This document shows positions 44,432 to 53,862 of a stretch of DNA of 64,000 bases, piece after piece. Location: positions 186,001 through 250,000 of the forward strand of contig NZ_LRXL01000045.1 in the NCBI RefSeq assembly GCF_001637325.1. Direction: 5' to 3'. The notes beneath the pieces are model-generated. The model made no database searches. It saw only the letters and a program-made list of their open reading frames with translations, and was not told where the DNA came from. Each line of letters starts with the position of its first letter. The stretch's first letter is position 1. This DNA comes from Cochleicola gelatinilyticus (lineage in GTDB: Bacteria > Bacteroidota > Bacteroidia > Flavobacteriales > Flavobacteriaceae). The position numbers were made by a program, and so were the translations under genes.

Positions 44432-45391
44432 ATGAAAGTATTAGCAAACGATGGAGTTTCACAAAGTGGAATTAATACACTCGAAGCAGCCGGGTTTGAA
44501 GTTATTACAACCAAAGTAGCACAAGAACAATTAATTAATTTTATCAATAAAAACAGTATAGATGTAATTTTGGTTCGCAGTGCCACCAAGGTTAGAAAAG
44601 ATATTATCGATGCATGTCCTTCCCTAAAGATCATTGGCCGGGGTGGTGTTGGTATGGATAATATAGATGTGGAATATGCTCGCGAAAAAGGACTGAAAGT
44701 AATTAACACTCCTGCAGCTTCTTCTTCTTCTGTAGCCGAATTAGTATTTGCGCATTTATTTGGTGGCGTTCGCTTTCTTTATGATGCGAACCGAAATATG
44801 CCATTAGATGGAGATAGTAAATTTAAAGATCTTAAAAAGAATTATGCCAAAGGTAGCGAAGTACGAGGCAAAACCATTGGTATTATTGGATTTGGACGTA
44901 TAGGACGTGAAGTTGCAAAAATAGCATTAGGATGTGGGATGAAAGTGATTGCAAGTGACAACTATGTAGGTGAAGCAGATATTACTCTCACCTTTTATGA
45001 TGGGCAGGACATTACATTAAAAATAAAAACAGAGCCAGTTTCTGAATTAATTAAGCACAGTGATTTCATTACATTGCACGTTCCTGCACAAAAAGACTAT
45101 GTGATTGGAAAAAAAGAAATTGCAGAAATGAAAGATGGCGCGGCAATTATTAATGCTGCCCGTGGAGGAGTGATCGATGAAGTGGCTTTAATCGAAGCAC
45201 TTGATAGTGGCAAATTATCGTTTGCAGGATTAGATACCTTCGAAAAAGAACCTACTCCAGAAATTAAATTATTAATGAATGAAAAAGTGTCACTTACACC
45301 ACACATTGGTGCCGCTACAGAAGAAGCTCAAGACAGAATAGGAACCGAATTGGCGACTCAGATCATAGCTTTGTTAAAACCAGTCGAATAG
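44432..45391 (+). CDS. serA: D-2-hydroxyacid dehydrogenase, likely D-3-phosphoglycerate dehydrogenase
   Basis: 319 residues. A substrate domain, NAD-binding domain with GIIGFGRIGREVAKIALGCGMKVIASD, the catalytic Arg in AARGGVIDEVAL, and H in LTPHIGAATEEAQDRI. There is no C-terminal ACT domain, unlike long SerA. Position directly behind serC argues for phosphoglycerate oxidation as the first step of serine synthesis. Another 2-hydroxyacid substrate cannot be excluded. Confidence 0.85.
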   Translation: MKVLANDGVSQSGINTLEAAGFEVITTKVAQEQLINFINKNSIDVILVRSATKVRKDIIDACPSLKIIGRGGVGMDNIDVEYAREKGLKVINTPAASSSSVAELVFAHLFGGVRFLYDANRNMPLDGDSKFKDLKKNYAKGSEVRGKTIGIIGFGRIGREVAKIALGCGMKVIASDNYVGEADITLTFYDGQDITLKIKTEPVSELIKHSDFITLHVPAQKDYVIGKKEIAEMKDGAAIINAARGGVIDEVALIEALDSGKLSFAGLDTFEKEPTPEIKLLMNEKVSLTPHIGAATEEAQDRIGTELATQIIALLKPVE

Positions 45392-45402
45392 CTTTTTTTT
45401 CC

Positions 45403-45410
45403 TATCTTAG
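45403..45410 (+). promoter_or_regulatory. Likely -7 promoter element of the DUF937 gene
   Basis: TATCTTAG, 7 of 8 with the consensus, about 28 nt before the ATG at 45439. Confidence 0.4.
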
Positions 45411-45438
45411 CCAACAACAACCTTTTAAATAAAATAAT

Positions 45439-46083
45439 ATGTCCGGAATTTTAGACCTTTTAAACAGTGATATGGGAAGACAGATCATTGGAGGCGTTAG
45501 TAATGAAACACAGCAACCAGCTGATAAAACAGCATCTGTATTAGCGATGGGACTTCCTATCCTATTGGGTGCTATGAAAAAAAACACAAATAGTAGTGAA
45601 GGCGCCGCAGGTCTAATGAATGCTCTTAATAGTAAACACGATGGGAGCATCCTTTCGAATCTTAGTGGACTATTTAATGGCGGTGTAAACGAAGAAGTAA
45701 AACAAGATGGACTTGGAATTCTGGGACATGTTCTTGGAGGTTCACAAAATAACGTAGTAAGCGCCCTTTCTAATAAATCTGGTGTTGACACCAATGGCGT
45801 AATGCAAATCCTTCAAGTAGCTGCTCCAATCCTTCTAGGGATGTTAGGGCAAAAGAAAAAAGAACAAAATGTTCAATCTGAATCTGGATTAGGAGATCTT
45901 CTCGGCGGTCTTATGGGCGGTGGAAAGAAAACACAAAGAAAGCAACAAAGCCTTATTGAATCTCTGTTAGACAGCGATGGTGATGGTAGCATCATAGATG
46001 ATGTAGCAGGAATGGTTCTAGGTGGTGGAAAGAAAAAAAGTGGTCTTGGTGGATTGCTCGGCGGAATGTTCGGCGGACGATAA
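45439..46083 (+). CDS. DUF937 domain protein
   Basis: 214 residues, without a signal. N-terminal and middle helical repeats (SGILDLLNSDMGRQIIGGVSNET and VVSALSNKSGVDTNGVMQILQVAAPILLGMLG) match DUF937. The C-terminus is Gly-rich with repeated GGLMGGGKK-type runs and a DSDGDGSIIDD loop resembling a calcium-binding motif. Homologues are soluble proteins of unknown function. A terminator follows. Confidence 0.85.
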   Translation: MSGILDLLNSDMGRQIIGGVSNETQQPADKTASVLAMGLPILLGAMKKNTNSSEGAAGLMNALNSKHDGSILSNLSGLFNGGVNEEVKQDGLGILGHVLGGSQNNVVSALSNKSGVDTNGVMQILQVAAPILLGMLGQKKKEQNVQSESGLGDLLGGLMGGGKKTQRKQQSLIESLLDSDGDGSIIDDVAGMVLGGGKKKSGLGGLLGGMFGGR

Positions 46084-46103
46084 AATTAAGTACTAACTAA
46101 AAG

Positions 46104-46140
46104 AATACCACATTTCTTACAGTAAGAAATGTGGTATTTT
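46104..46140 (+). terminator. Terminator after the DUF937 gene
   Basis: 17-bp stem AATACCACATTTCTTAC / GTAAGAAATGTGGTATT around a tight loop, followed by T. Confidence 0.85.
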
Positions 46141-46204
46141 GTTAAAGGAGGTTAAAGCATCTAATCGCTTATTCTTTATCTGTATATTTATAAAAAGTTG
46201 ACGT

Positions 46205-46630
46205 ATGAAATTTTTAATTTTTACTTTTGCCTTTTCTTTAATGATTTTTAGCTGTGACTCGGCAAAATCACCACTACAGGGAAACACATCTGAGACTAAT
46301 ACAACCGCGTCAGATACCGTTCGCATTGCAAATGATAGTCTTGAATATGAGATAATTATTTTCGAACCGGGATTTAATTCTTGGCTTGTATCACAAGAGC
46401 CAAGGGGATATTATGGACAAAGTTTTCTTGAAGGAAGAAATAAAATTTATGTTGGAGAATATAATAACCGGGTAAGAACAGTTAATAAGTACCCTACAAA
46501 TTTATATCCGCAGATAATAGATTATGATTATTTTACCGATTATGGATATGAAGTTAATTATATGCTTTATAATTATTTTATCTATTTTCAAGAAAGATAC
46601 AATCAAAAATTTATAATTGGACGAAATTGA
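46205..46630 (+). CDS. DUF6146-like lipoprotein
   Basis: 141 residues. N-terminal lipoprotein signal ending IFSC (Cys17 likely lipidated) with a Ser/Thr-rich spacer, then a domain with FEPGFNSWLVSQEPRGYYGQSFLEGRNKIYVGEYNNRV and a Tyr-rich C-terminus. I associate it with DUF6146, a flavobacterial family of unknown function. Its stop overlaps the TTG start of the next gene, so it opens a four-gene operon leading to a TonB receptor. Confidence 0.75.
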   Translation: MKFLIFTFAFSLMIFSCDSAKSPLQGNTSETNTTASDTVRIANDSLEYEIIIFEPGFNSWLVSQEPRGYYGQSFLEGRNKIYVGEYNNRVRTVNKYPTNLYPQIIDYDYFTDYGYEVNYMLYNYFIYFQERYNQKFIIGRN

Positions 46631-46935
46631 AAAAATTAAAAGAACGCTGGAATATTCAATCAGACTGGCAACTAACAATTATATTTATTGTCTTTGCACT
46701 AACCGGAAGCACTTCTGCTAAATTTGCAGGACCCCTCACCGAATTTGTAGGGATTACCAAAGAAATGGGCGGACTTATATACTGGCCAGTTCGTATATTA
46801 ATCATTTTTCCAATTTATCAAGTCTTACTAGTTTGTATGGGTTGGCTCTTTGGAGAATATCATTTTTTTTGGACCTTTGAAAAGAAAATGCTTCGATCTA
46901 TGAAGCTTGGTTTCTTAATTAGAAAAAATGCATAA
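46627..46935 (+). CDS. DUF6787-like small membrane protein
   Basis: 102 residues with two membrane helices (about 16-33 and 50-70). It starts with TTG at 46627, overlapping the TGA of the upstream gene (TTGA). Sequence includes SDWQLTIIFIVFALTGSTSAK and WPVRILIIFPIYQVLLVCMGWLFGEYHFFWTFEKKM. Homologues are sometimes misannotated as prolipoprotein diacylglyceryl transferase, but no Lgt motif is present. The end overlaps the next gene by 8 bp. Confidence 0.75.
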   Translation: MKKLKERWNIQSDWQLTIIFIVFALTGSTSAKFAGPLTEFVGITKEMGGLIYWPVRILIIFPIYQVLLVCMGWLFGEYHFFWTFEKKMLRSMKLGFLIRKNA

Positions 46936-47257
46936 AGAAGTACAACAAATATTTAAAGTAATAGCAGCAACAATACTTACTGCTGCTTTATTATTTCCTG
47001 TACTTTTTCAATTCTCCCACATTTTCGAGAATCACGAGCACAAAACCTGCTCTGAGGTTTCAGTTCATCTTCATGAAAAAAAGGTAGATTGTTCGATCTA
47101 CGATTTTCATATTTCGTTATTTACTTACACCTTAAATTCTTACGATAAGCTACATATTCAGCAGTATAATAAGTTAGTTATTACTGCCTTAATTGCTTCA
47201 GAAAAAGAGGTTTTAAATCACCATTTTTACCTTCGTGGTCCTCCACTTTATACTTAA
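46928..47257 (+). CDS. Small His/Cys-containing protein preceding a TonB receptor
   Basis: 109 residues. One membrane helix or signal (about 10-29) is followed by FSHIFENHEHKTCSEVSVHLHEKKVDCSIYDFH, a segment with several His and two Cys suitable for metal binding, and a tail ending HHFYLRGPPLYT. It overlaps the upstream gene and ends 48 bp before the TonB receptor. Small proteins of this type are conserved upstream of such receptors in flavobacteria. A periplasmic metal-binding role is inferred. Confidence 0.65.
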   Translation: MHKEVQQIFKVIAATILTAALLFPVLFQFSHIFENHEHKTCSEVSVHLHEKKVDCSIYDFHISLFTYTLNSYDKLHIQQYNKLVITALIASEKEVLNHHFYLRGPPLYT

Positions 47258-47305
47258 ATTTTTAGTTTACATATTTTTATCTAATAAACTTAATTTTAAG
47301 TAGTT

Positions 47306-49603
47306 ATGAAATTTTTAATTTTATCAACACTGCTCCTATTTATAGGGAGTAGTACTATCATTGCACAATCTAATTTAAGCGGTGCTATTACCAATACAAA
47401 CAACGAACCTGTTATTGCAACAGTATATATTTCTCAACTTGAAAAAGGCACTCTCAGCGACCTAAATGGACAATACACCATTAGCAATATTCCGCAAGGA
47501 AAATATACTGTTATTTATAGTGCTATGGGCTATGCAACAATATCTAAACAACTCTTTTTTACTTCTGAAAACACTACGAATGTAGATGATGTTATTATGA
47601 CTGAAAGTGCCGTAGAAATGGAACAAGTAATTATTTCTACTCCTTTTCATAAGTTGCAAAGCGACAACGTTATGAAAGTTGAAAGAAGATCTGTTACAGA
47701 ACTTAATAAGAAAGGAGCTACAACGCTTATGGAAGGTGTTACAGACATCGCTGGAGTAGAAACTATTAGTACTGGTATTGGCATTGGAAAGCCTGTTATT
47801 CGAGGTTTAAGTGCTAACCGGGTTTTGGTCTACACGCAAGGAGTACGGTTAGAAAATCAACAATTTGGTGATGAACACGGTCTAGGAGTTAACGAAGCTG
47901 GTGTCGAAAGCGTTGAAGTTATAAAAGGACCTGCTTCCCTGCTCTATGGTAGTGACGCACTTGGAGGTGTACTTTATCTAAATCCAGAACGTTTTGCAGT
48001 TTCAGGAGAAACCCATGGCGACGTGAGAAGCACTTATTTTTCTAATACTAGAGGAACTGCAACTACACTCGGAGTTCGTACTTCAGGGACGCAATTAAAG
48101 TTCATGGCCCGTGGTGCAATATCGTCTCACAGCGATTATCAAACTGGTGCTGATTATAAGGTGACAAACACTCGATTTAATGAAAAAGATTTAAAAACTG
48201 GAGTTCGTTTTCAGAATAAAGAATTAAAATCGACACTTCGTTATAATTACAATCGTTCAAATATTGGTATTCCTGAAGAAATTGGCGAGCAAAGTACCTC
48301 GAAAGATTTGTTACAACCTTTTCAAGAAATAGATAATCATATTCTGAGTTGGGAAAATACTCTCTTTTTTGAGACCTCAAGTCTTACGTTAAAAGCAGGG
48401 TATATTTTTAATGACCGCCGAGAATTCGAAGAACATCACGAGCACCACGAAGAAGAAGAAGAAGAAGAAGAAGAAGACCATGAGGATCATGATGAGCATG
48501 ACGAGCACATGCATGGTGAAGAAGGACCGGCATTACAATTAAAGCTGAATACTATCACCTATGACCTTACTTATCATCTACCACAATTAGGAAAATTTGA
48601 AACCATTGTAGGTATTCAAGGACTGTATCAAACTAACGATAATTTTGGGGAAGAGATTCTTATTCCAGATGCCACCACACAAGACATTGGTGTTTTAGCA
48701 ACAACACATTATCATTTAGAAAAAATTGATTTGCAAGCCGGAGTACGTTTCGATTCAAGAAAAATCGAAAGCGAAGCCGCCCGTGAAATTAACGCACCAG
48801 ATTTTATTCCTGCAATCAATCGAAATTTCACAAGTTTTAATGCAGCGATAGGTGCAAAAGCCACACTTACTGAACAACTTCTAGCACGTATAAATTTAGC
48901 TAGTGGTTTTAGAGCTCCTAACTTGGCTGAATTAACTTCTAACGGTTCTCATGAAGGAACGAATAGATTTGAGATTGGGGATGAAACACTTACAAATGAG
49001 CAAAATTTTCAAACCGATATTTCTTTAGAATATCGAAACGAACATTTTGAATTTTCAGCCAATGGGTTTTACAACACTATAAACGACTATATTTTTATTG
49101 CACCTACTAATGAATTTATTGATGATAATATGGTGTTTAATTATGTACAAAATGATGCAAATCTTTATGGCGGTGAATTGGGAATGCATATTCATCCACA
49201 CCCGCTAGATTGGTTACATTACGAAAGTAGCTTTGAAACTGTAACTGGTAAACTAGGAAACAATTCTTATTTACCTTTAATTCCAGCAAATAAACTTCGA
49301 AATACACTTAGAGTTGAATTCGCTAAAGCGGGAAAACTGGATAATTTGTATGCTTTTGTTACCTACGAAAATACTTTCAACAAAGATGAAGTAGGAGAAT
49401 TTGAAACAAGAAATAACAGTTACAACTTACTTAGCTTAGGGACAGGTTGTAGCGTTGATATTGGTGATGCAGTATTCGACATAGGGATAAACACCACTAA
49501 TCTTACAGATGAAACATATATTTCACATTTATCACGACTAAAACCCGATGGAATTTTCAATACGGGACGTAGTGTGAATGCACATCTTAAAGTAAGTCTG
49601 TAA
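47306..49603 (+). CDS. TonB-dependent receptor with His/acid-rich loop, probable metal uptake
   Basis: 765 residues. Signal peptide (about 1-20, STIIAQ), CarboxypepD-like domain (about 22-100), plug (about 115-225: GIGKPVIRGLSANRVLVYTQGVRLENQQFGDEHG, VEVIKGPASLLYGSDALGGVLYL) and a barrel. Residues 373-407 form a loop rich in His, Glu and Asp (HHEHH, a run of nine Glu, then DHEDHDEHDEHMHGEE), as in ZnuD-type zinc receptors. The plug loop around DEHG and the tail fit this group. Last gene of an operon starting at 46205. Metal identity (zinc, nickel or copper) is inferred. Confidence 0.88.
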   Translation: MKFLILSTLLLFIGSSTIIAQSNLSGAITNTNNEPVIATVYISQLEKGTLSDLNGQYTISNIPQGKYTVIYSAMGYATISKQLFFTSENTTNVDDVIMTESAVEMEQVIISTPFHKLQSDNVMKVERRSVTELNKKGATTLMEGVTDIAGVETISTGIGIGKPVIRGLSANRVLVYTQGVRLENQQFGDEHGLGVNEAGVESVEVIKGPASLLYGSDALGGVLYLNPERFAVSGETHGDVRSTYFSNTRGTATTLGVRTSGTQLKFMARGAISSHSDYQTGADYKVTNTRFNEKDLKTGVRFQNKELKSTLRYNYNRSNIGIPEEIGEQSTSKDLLQPFQEIDNHILSWENTLFFETSSLTLKAGYIFNDRREFEEHHEHHEEEEEEEEEDHEDHDEHDEHMHGEEGPALQLKLNTITYDLTYHLPQLGKFETIVGIQGLYQTNDNFGEEILIPDATTQDIGVLATTHYHLEKIDLQAGVRFDSRKIESEAAREINAPDFIPAINRNFTSFNAAIGAKATLTEQLLARINLASGFRAPNLAELTSNGSHEGTNRFEIGDETLTNEQNFQTDISLEYRNEHFEFSANGFYNTINDYIFIAPTNEFIDDNMVFNYVQNDANLYGGELGMHIHPHPLDWLHYESSFETVTGKLGNNSYLPLIPANKLRNTLRVEFAKAGKLDNLYAFVTYENTFNKDEVGEFETRNNSYNLLSLGTGCSVDIGDAVFDIGINTTNLTDETYISHLSRLKPDGIFNTGRSVNAHLKVSL

Positions 49604-49614
49604 TTGAAAATAAA

Positions 49615-49654
49615 AAAAGGCACGAGTTAATAGTTTAACAACTAGTGCCTTTAA
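49615..49654. terminator. Bidirectional terminator
   Basis: Stem AAAGGCAC-AGTT / AAC-ACT-GTGCCTTT with bulges, between the convergent TonB receptor and the small membrane protein gene. Confidence 0.7.
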
Positions 49655-49674
49655 AATAATAATAAATTAATATC

Positions 49675-49983
49675 TTATTCTACAACTTCAACCTCGATAG
49701 TTTGTGGCATTGGTTCCTTTTGTGCTTTCCAAACGAAAGCGTACAACCACATTAAGGTAAATGTGGGTATAAAGTCGGTTATAGGAAGAATTTCTTCAAT
49801 AAAAACGATTACTGAAGCTACTTTACCTTCAGTTCCTTTATACATTTTACTCATTTGTTTGGCAGCATAAGGTGCCCACAATATATCAAGTATTGGTCCT
49901 ATAAAAGGTATGAACATAGTAATCATACCTACAGCATCAAAAAGAAGCCCTTTCCGAAGTAATTTATACTTTTCGTTTTGCAT
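49675..49983 (-). CDS. Small membrane protein of unknown function
   Basis: 102 residues with hydrophobic segments at about 14-37 and 58-85 and an amphipathic N-terminus; the tail is acidic (TIEVEVVE). Sequence features are FIPFIGPILDILWAPYAAKQM and VFIEEILPITDFIPTFTLMWLYAFVW. It has a promoter box at 50054-50061 and its own terminator. I do not recognise the family. Confidence 0.65.
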   Translation of the reverse strand: MQNEKYKLLRKGLLFDAVGMITMFIPFIGPILDILWAPYAAKQMSKMYKGTEGKVASVIVFIEEILPITDFIPTFTLMWLYAFVWKAQKEPMPQTIEVEVVE

Positions 49984-50053
49984 TTTTTTAATTTTTATCG
50001 GGTATGCTAGGCATTCCCAGAGGTTATTGATTATTATAAAGCAATAAGCCTGC

Positions 50054-50061
50054 CAAATTTA
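50054..50061 (-). promoter_or_regulatory. -7 promoter element of the small membrane protein
   Basis: TAAATTTG on the minus strand, consensus; leader about 64 nt. Confidence 0.5.
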
Positions 50062-50090
50062 ATGCACTAAATGCGAGTTAAATTACCTTG

Positions 50091-50690
50091 TTAAGATAGG
50101 TCTGAAGAGATTAATTTCATAAATTCATTTCGAGTCTCTATTTTTTCAAATTGCCCACGAAATCCAGAAGTAGTGGTAACACTATTTTGTTTCTGTACTC
50201 CTCGCATCATCATACACATATGAGAAGCTTCTATGACTACCGCAACTCCTTGAGGTTTTAGAGTATTGTTTATACATTCAAGAATATCATGCGTTAACCG
50301 TTCTTGTACCTGTAAGCGTCGTGCAAAGACATCTACAACTCGCGGAATTTTACTTAAACCAACAATATGACCATTAGGTATGTATGCAATATGCGCTTTT
50401 CCAAAAAAGGGTAAAATATGGTGTTCACATAATGAGTATAATTCAATATCCTTGATTACAACCATATCTTTATAGTCTTCAGCAAACATAGCTCCTCGTA
50501 AAATGGCTTCTGGATCTTCTCCATGTCCTGAGGTTAAAAATTGCATAGCCTTGGCTGCTCTTTCGGGAGTTTTCACGATCCCTTCCCGATCTATATCCTC
50601 CCCTATTCCAGTTAGAATATTGGTAAAATTGTCTTTTAATTTGTTGGTCACTATTTCGTCGTATTCTTCAGAAAAATTGTAAGATCCCAT
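50091..50690 (-). CDS. folE: GTP cyclohydrolase I
   Basis: 199 residues. Zinc ligands are visible in [14 protein letters not shown] and [11 protein letters not shown], with [19 protein letters not shown] and a C-terminal TRNEFMKLI. It makes dihydroneopterin triphosphate for folate or pterin cofactors. It starts 5 bp after the msrA stop, so the two are co-transcribed, a combination that may reflect shared stress expression. Confidence 0.96.
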   Translation of the reverse strand: MGSYNFSEEYDEIVTNKLKDNFTNILTGIGEDIDREGIVKTPERAAKAMQFLTSGHGEDPEAILRGAMFAEDYKDMVVIKDIELYSLCEHHILPFFGKAHIAYIPNGHIVGLSKIPRVVDVFARRLQVQERLTHDILECINNTLKPQGVAVVIEASHMCMMMRGVQKQNSVTTTSGFRGQFEKIETRNEFMKLISSDLS

Positions 50691-50695
50691 TAATT

Positions 50696-51235
50696 CTATT
50701 TTAATTTATCAGCATAAAACTTCTTAATCTTATCGATCTTTGGGTCTATAATATACTGACAATATGGTTGTTGCCTATTTAAGTTGTAATATTCTTGATG
50801 AGAAACATCTGCGGTATAAAATACATCTAACGGTTTCACTTCTGTAACTATTTGATTATCAAAGACATGCTTTTCTTCCAAAAATTTTATAAATGCTTTT
50901 GCTTCTTCCCCATCTTCTTCGGAAGAATAAAATACCGCACTCCGGTATTGTGTTCCTTTGTCATTCCCTTGCTGGTTTAAAGTAGTGGGATCATGCGTTG
51001 CAAAAAATACTTCTAACAATGTCTTAAGAGTAACAACTTCAGGATCGTAAGTAATTTCGACACCTTCAGCATGACCCGTTCTCCCCATGCAAACTTCTCG
51101 ATACGCAGGGTTTTTAATAAATCCCCCAGTATACCCAGAAGTTACTTTTTCTACACCAGCAATGCGTTGAAATACGGCTTCTGTACACCAAAAACAACCA
51201 GCGGCAAAAACAATTTTTTTAGTTTTACTATTCAT
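50696..51235 (-). CDS. msrA: Peptide-methionine (S)-S-oxide reductase
   Basis: 179 residues. The catalytic Cys14 lies in [13 protein letters not shown]; the family segments [35 protein letters not shown] and the [11 protein letters not shown] tail are intact. It repairs oxidised methionine in proteins. First gene of an msrA-folE unit with a -7 box at 51244-51251. Confidence 0.96.
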   Translation of the reverse strand: MNSKTKKIVFAAGCFWCTEAVFQRIAGVEKVTSGYTGGFIKNPAYREVCMGRTGHAEGVEITYDPEVVTLKTLLEVFFATHDPTTLNQQGNDKGTQYRSAVFYSSEEDGEEAKAFIKFLEEKHVFDNQIVTEVKPLDVFYTADVSHQEYYNLNRQQPYCQYIIDPKIDKIKKFYADKLK

Positions 51236-51243
51236 ATTTTAAA

Positions 51244-51251
51244 CAAAAATA
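51244..51251 (-). promoter_or_regulatory. -7 promoter element of msrA-folE
   Basis: TATTTTTG on the minus strand, consensus, 8 nt before the ATG, giving an almost leaderless transcript. Confidence 0.5.
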
Positions 51252-51336
51252 TAGTATTTGGTAGCGCAAACCAATGCATGGTATTCTTTTTAAATAATTT
51301 ATAAGAGTTTCTGCGGTTGCGCTACCAATTATTAAA

Positions 51337-51367
51337 TTTGAAGAAGCCCATAAATAAATTATCTTCG
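51337..51367 (+). promoter_or_regulatory. Promoter of the DUF5916 gene
   Basis: TTTG at 51337-51340, N19, then TATCTTCG at 51360-51367 (7 of 8). Alternatively TAAATTTG at 51333-51340 is itself the -7 box. Start codon at 51376. Confidence 0.45.
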
Positions 51368-51375
51368 CCCCATAT

Positions 51376-53811
51376 ATGAAGCAGTTTTTTACATTTATTT
51401 ATCTATTTTATTTCTTACTTTCTTATAGTTCTGTTTTTGCACAAACCGAAGAAAGAAAAACACTCCAAGCCACACGAATTAATTCGGCTCCTAAAATAGA
51501 TGGCGTATTAGACGATAGTATTTGGAAATCATTACCTACATATGGAAATTTCTTTATGTACGAACCCGGTAATGAAGGAATCATTCCTAATAATTTTAAA
51601 TCTGAGGTAAAACTAGCTTACGACGACAGAGCGGTATATGTAGCAGCATACCTTTATGATCCGGAACCTGAAAAAATAGCCAATCAGTTCTCTCAACGCG
51701 ATGAAATCGATGTACAAGCTGATAATTTTGCCATTGCTTTGAATACCTATAACGACGGAATTAATGAAACCTATTTCTATGTAACTAGTACTGGAACAAT
51801 TGGTGATGCGAAAGGGAACCAAGGAAGTCTCGATTTTAGTTATGATGTGGTGTTTGAAGCAAAGGTTTCTAAAGATGATAAAGGCTGGTACGCCGAGTAC
51901 AAAATCCCCTACAATACCCTTCGCTTTCCAGAAATTGAAACACAAAATTGGAGTGTAAATTTTTTACGAAGAATTATAAGAAGAAACGAAACTCATAGTT
52001 GGAATTTAATTGAAAATGACAAAGGGAACCCTTCACAATACAACGGACTATTAACCGGAGTTACTAATATTGATCCTCCCGTGCGCCTTACATTCTTCCC
52101 CTTCGCACAAGGGCTAATCTCTAATTTCGATGGCGAAACAGAAACTAGTTTTAGTGCAGGAATGGATATTAAATATGGATTAAGCGATAGTTTTACGTTA
52201 GATGCAACGCTCATCCCCGATTTTGGACAAGCAGCTTTCGACAATGTTGAATTAAATCTGGGACCTTTCGAACAAACGTTTAACGAACAAAGACAATTTT
52301 TTACGGAAGGTGTAGAACTTTTTAACCGTGGTAATATTTTCTTTTCGAGACGAATTGGTGGAAGACCAAGTGGAAGTATAACTAACCAGACGGAAACCGA
52401 AATAATTATAGAGAACCCAGAAAAGGTAAATTTAATTAACGCCATAAAAATCTCTGGAAGAACAGAAGGAGAATTAGGAGTAGGATTTTTAAACGCTATT
52501 ACTGAAAAAACAACGGCGACTCTGCTTGACACAATTTCGAATATAAAACGAAACATCGTATTAGAACCCTTATCCAATTACAATGTATTTGTGCTGGATC
52601 AGCAGTTTAACGGCAATTCTTCTATATCGCTGGTTAATACCAATGTTACTAGAGACGGAAGCTTCAGAGATGCCAACACCTCTGCCTTCGTTTTTAATGT
52701 TGCTGATAAAGGAAATCGTTTTAGAACTAGTGGTCGAGCCATTATGAGTAATGTAAATACTTCCGAAGGATTAATCTCTGGGTTTGGTTCAGAAATAGAT
52801 ATTCAAAGAATAAAGGGTAATTTTAGATACCGTATTGGCCATGATTTTGCAAATACAACGTTCAACATAAACGATCTCGGCGTAAACTTAATTAATAATT
52901 ACAATGATTTTGTCGTAGGCATGTCGTACGAAAATTTTGAACCTACAAAATATTTTAATAAATATAGATTCACGGCAACAGCTAGACATCAACGTTTATA
53001 CCAGCCGAGTGTACAAACAGGTAATTCTTTATTGCTAGAAAGTTTTTTCGTGATGCGCGACCGGTTCGCTTTTGGACTTGATCTCGAAATAAACTCAAAG
53101 TTTCAAGACTATTTCGAACCTCGTGTACCTGGAAGATTTGTAACTTTCAACAAGAATAAGGGAATTGGTGGTTTTGTTTCTTCAGATTATCGCAAAAAGT
53201 TTGCTTATGATGTAAGAGCAAATTACTCCTACTTCGAAGACGAAGATCAAGATGGATTTGAACTAAGTATCTCACCACGATACCGATTTTCGAACCGAAT
53301 ATTAATGATCTTCGAGACCGCCTATTTTAAGCGAAAAAATAATTTTGGGTATATTAATAGAACCGATACAAATATTTTCTTCGGACAACGTGATATTACT
53401 GAAGTAGAAAATACGATTACCACTACTTATAATTTCGATCCGTATAAAGCTATCGATCTCCGTTTTCGTAATTTCTGGAGTACAGCAGATTACAGCGATT
53501 CTATTTTTTATACGTTGAACCCAAACGGAAGCCTTCAAAATGTTGCGTATGATACTGAAGAAAGCAATCCAAATCGCAATTTTAATATTTGGAATCTAGA
53601 CCTTAGTTTTCGTTGGCGCTTCGCTCCAGGAAGTGTAGCAACCCTACTCTATCGCAACCAAATATTTCAACAAGATGAGCGTGCTACACTTGGGTACCGA
53701 GAAAGCCTCGTAAATCTTTTTAAAGAAGCACAGCAAAACACCTTGTCGTTGCGAATAACGTATTTTATAGACTATAATAATATAGGGCAGGTATTCAACA
53801 AAAATTCTTAG
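51376..53811 (+). CDS. DUF5916 outer-membrane-associated protein with CBM9-like N-terminus
   Basis: 811 residues. Signal peptide (about 1-22, SVFAQ), an N-terminal CBM9-like carbohydrate-binding fold (about 30-210: INSAPKIDGVLDDSIWKSLP and KSEVKLAYDDRAVYVAAYLYDPEP), then DUF5916 (about 240-811) with many aromatic amphipathic strands that look like an outer-membrane barrel, ending in TLSLRITYFIDYNNIGQVF. Homologues are common in Bacteroidota; function unknown, a surface role is likely. Confidence 0.88.
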   Translation: MKQFFTFIYLFYFLLSYSSVFAQTEERKTLQATRINSAPKIDGVLDDSIWKSLPTYGNFFMYEPGNEGIIPNNFKSEVKLAYDDRAVYVAAYLYDPEPEKIANQFSQRDEIDVQADNFAIALNTYNDGINETYFYVTSTGTIGDAKGNQGSLDFSYDVVFEAKVSKDDKGWYAEYKIPYNTLRFPEIETQNWSVNFLRRIIRRNETHSWNLIENDKGNPSQYNGLLTGVTNIDPPVRLTFFPFAQGLISNFDGETETSFSAGMDIKYGLSDSFTLDATLIPDFGQAAFDNVELNLGPFEQTFNEQRQFFTEGVELFNRGNIFFSRRIGGRPSGSITNQTETEIIIENPEKVNLINAIKISGRTEGELGVGFLNAITEKTTATLLDTISNIKRNIVLEPLSNYNVFVLDQQFNGNSSISLVNTNVTRDGSFRDANTSAFVFNVADKGNRFRTSGRAIMSNVNTSEGLISGFGSEIDIQRIKGNFRYRIGHDFANTTFNINDLGVNLINNYNDFVVGMSYENFEPTKYFNKYRFTATARHQRLYQPSVQTGNSLLLESFFVMRDRFAFGLDLEINSKFQDYFEPRVPGRFVTFNKNKGIGGFVSSDYRKKFAYDVRANYSYFEDEDQDGFELSISPRYRFSNRILMIFETAYFKRKNNFGYINRTDTNIFFGQRDITEVENTITTTYNFDPYKAIDLRFRNFWSTADYSDSIFYTLNPNGSLQNVAYDTEESNPNRNFNIWNLDLSFRWRFAPGSVATLLYRNQIFQQDERATLGYRESLVNLFKEAQQNTLSLRITYFIDYNNIGQVFNKNS

Positions 53812-53862
53812 TCGTTGTATTAGTCTGTACAAAACTGTAATTTCACAGCATAATTAAAATCT

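Noticed and set aside
48451-48480. GAA triplet run
   Set aside because: Looks like a microsatellite, but is coding sequence for the Glu run of the TonB receptor loop; kept as part of that protein.
51613-52577. Long minus-strand frames inside the DUF5916 gene
   Set aside because: Fully inside a well-supported gene, no promoter or family similarity.
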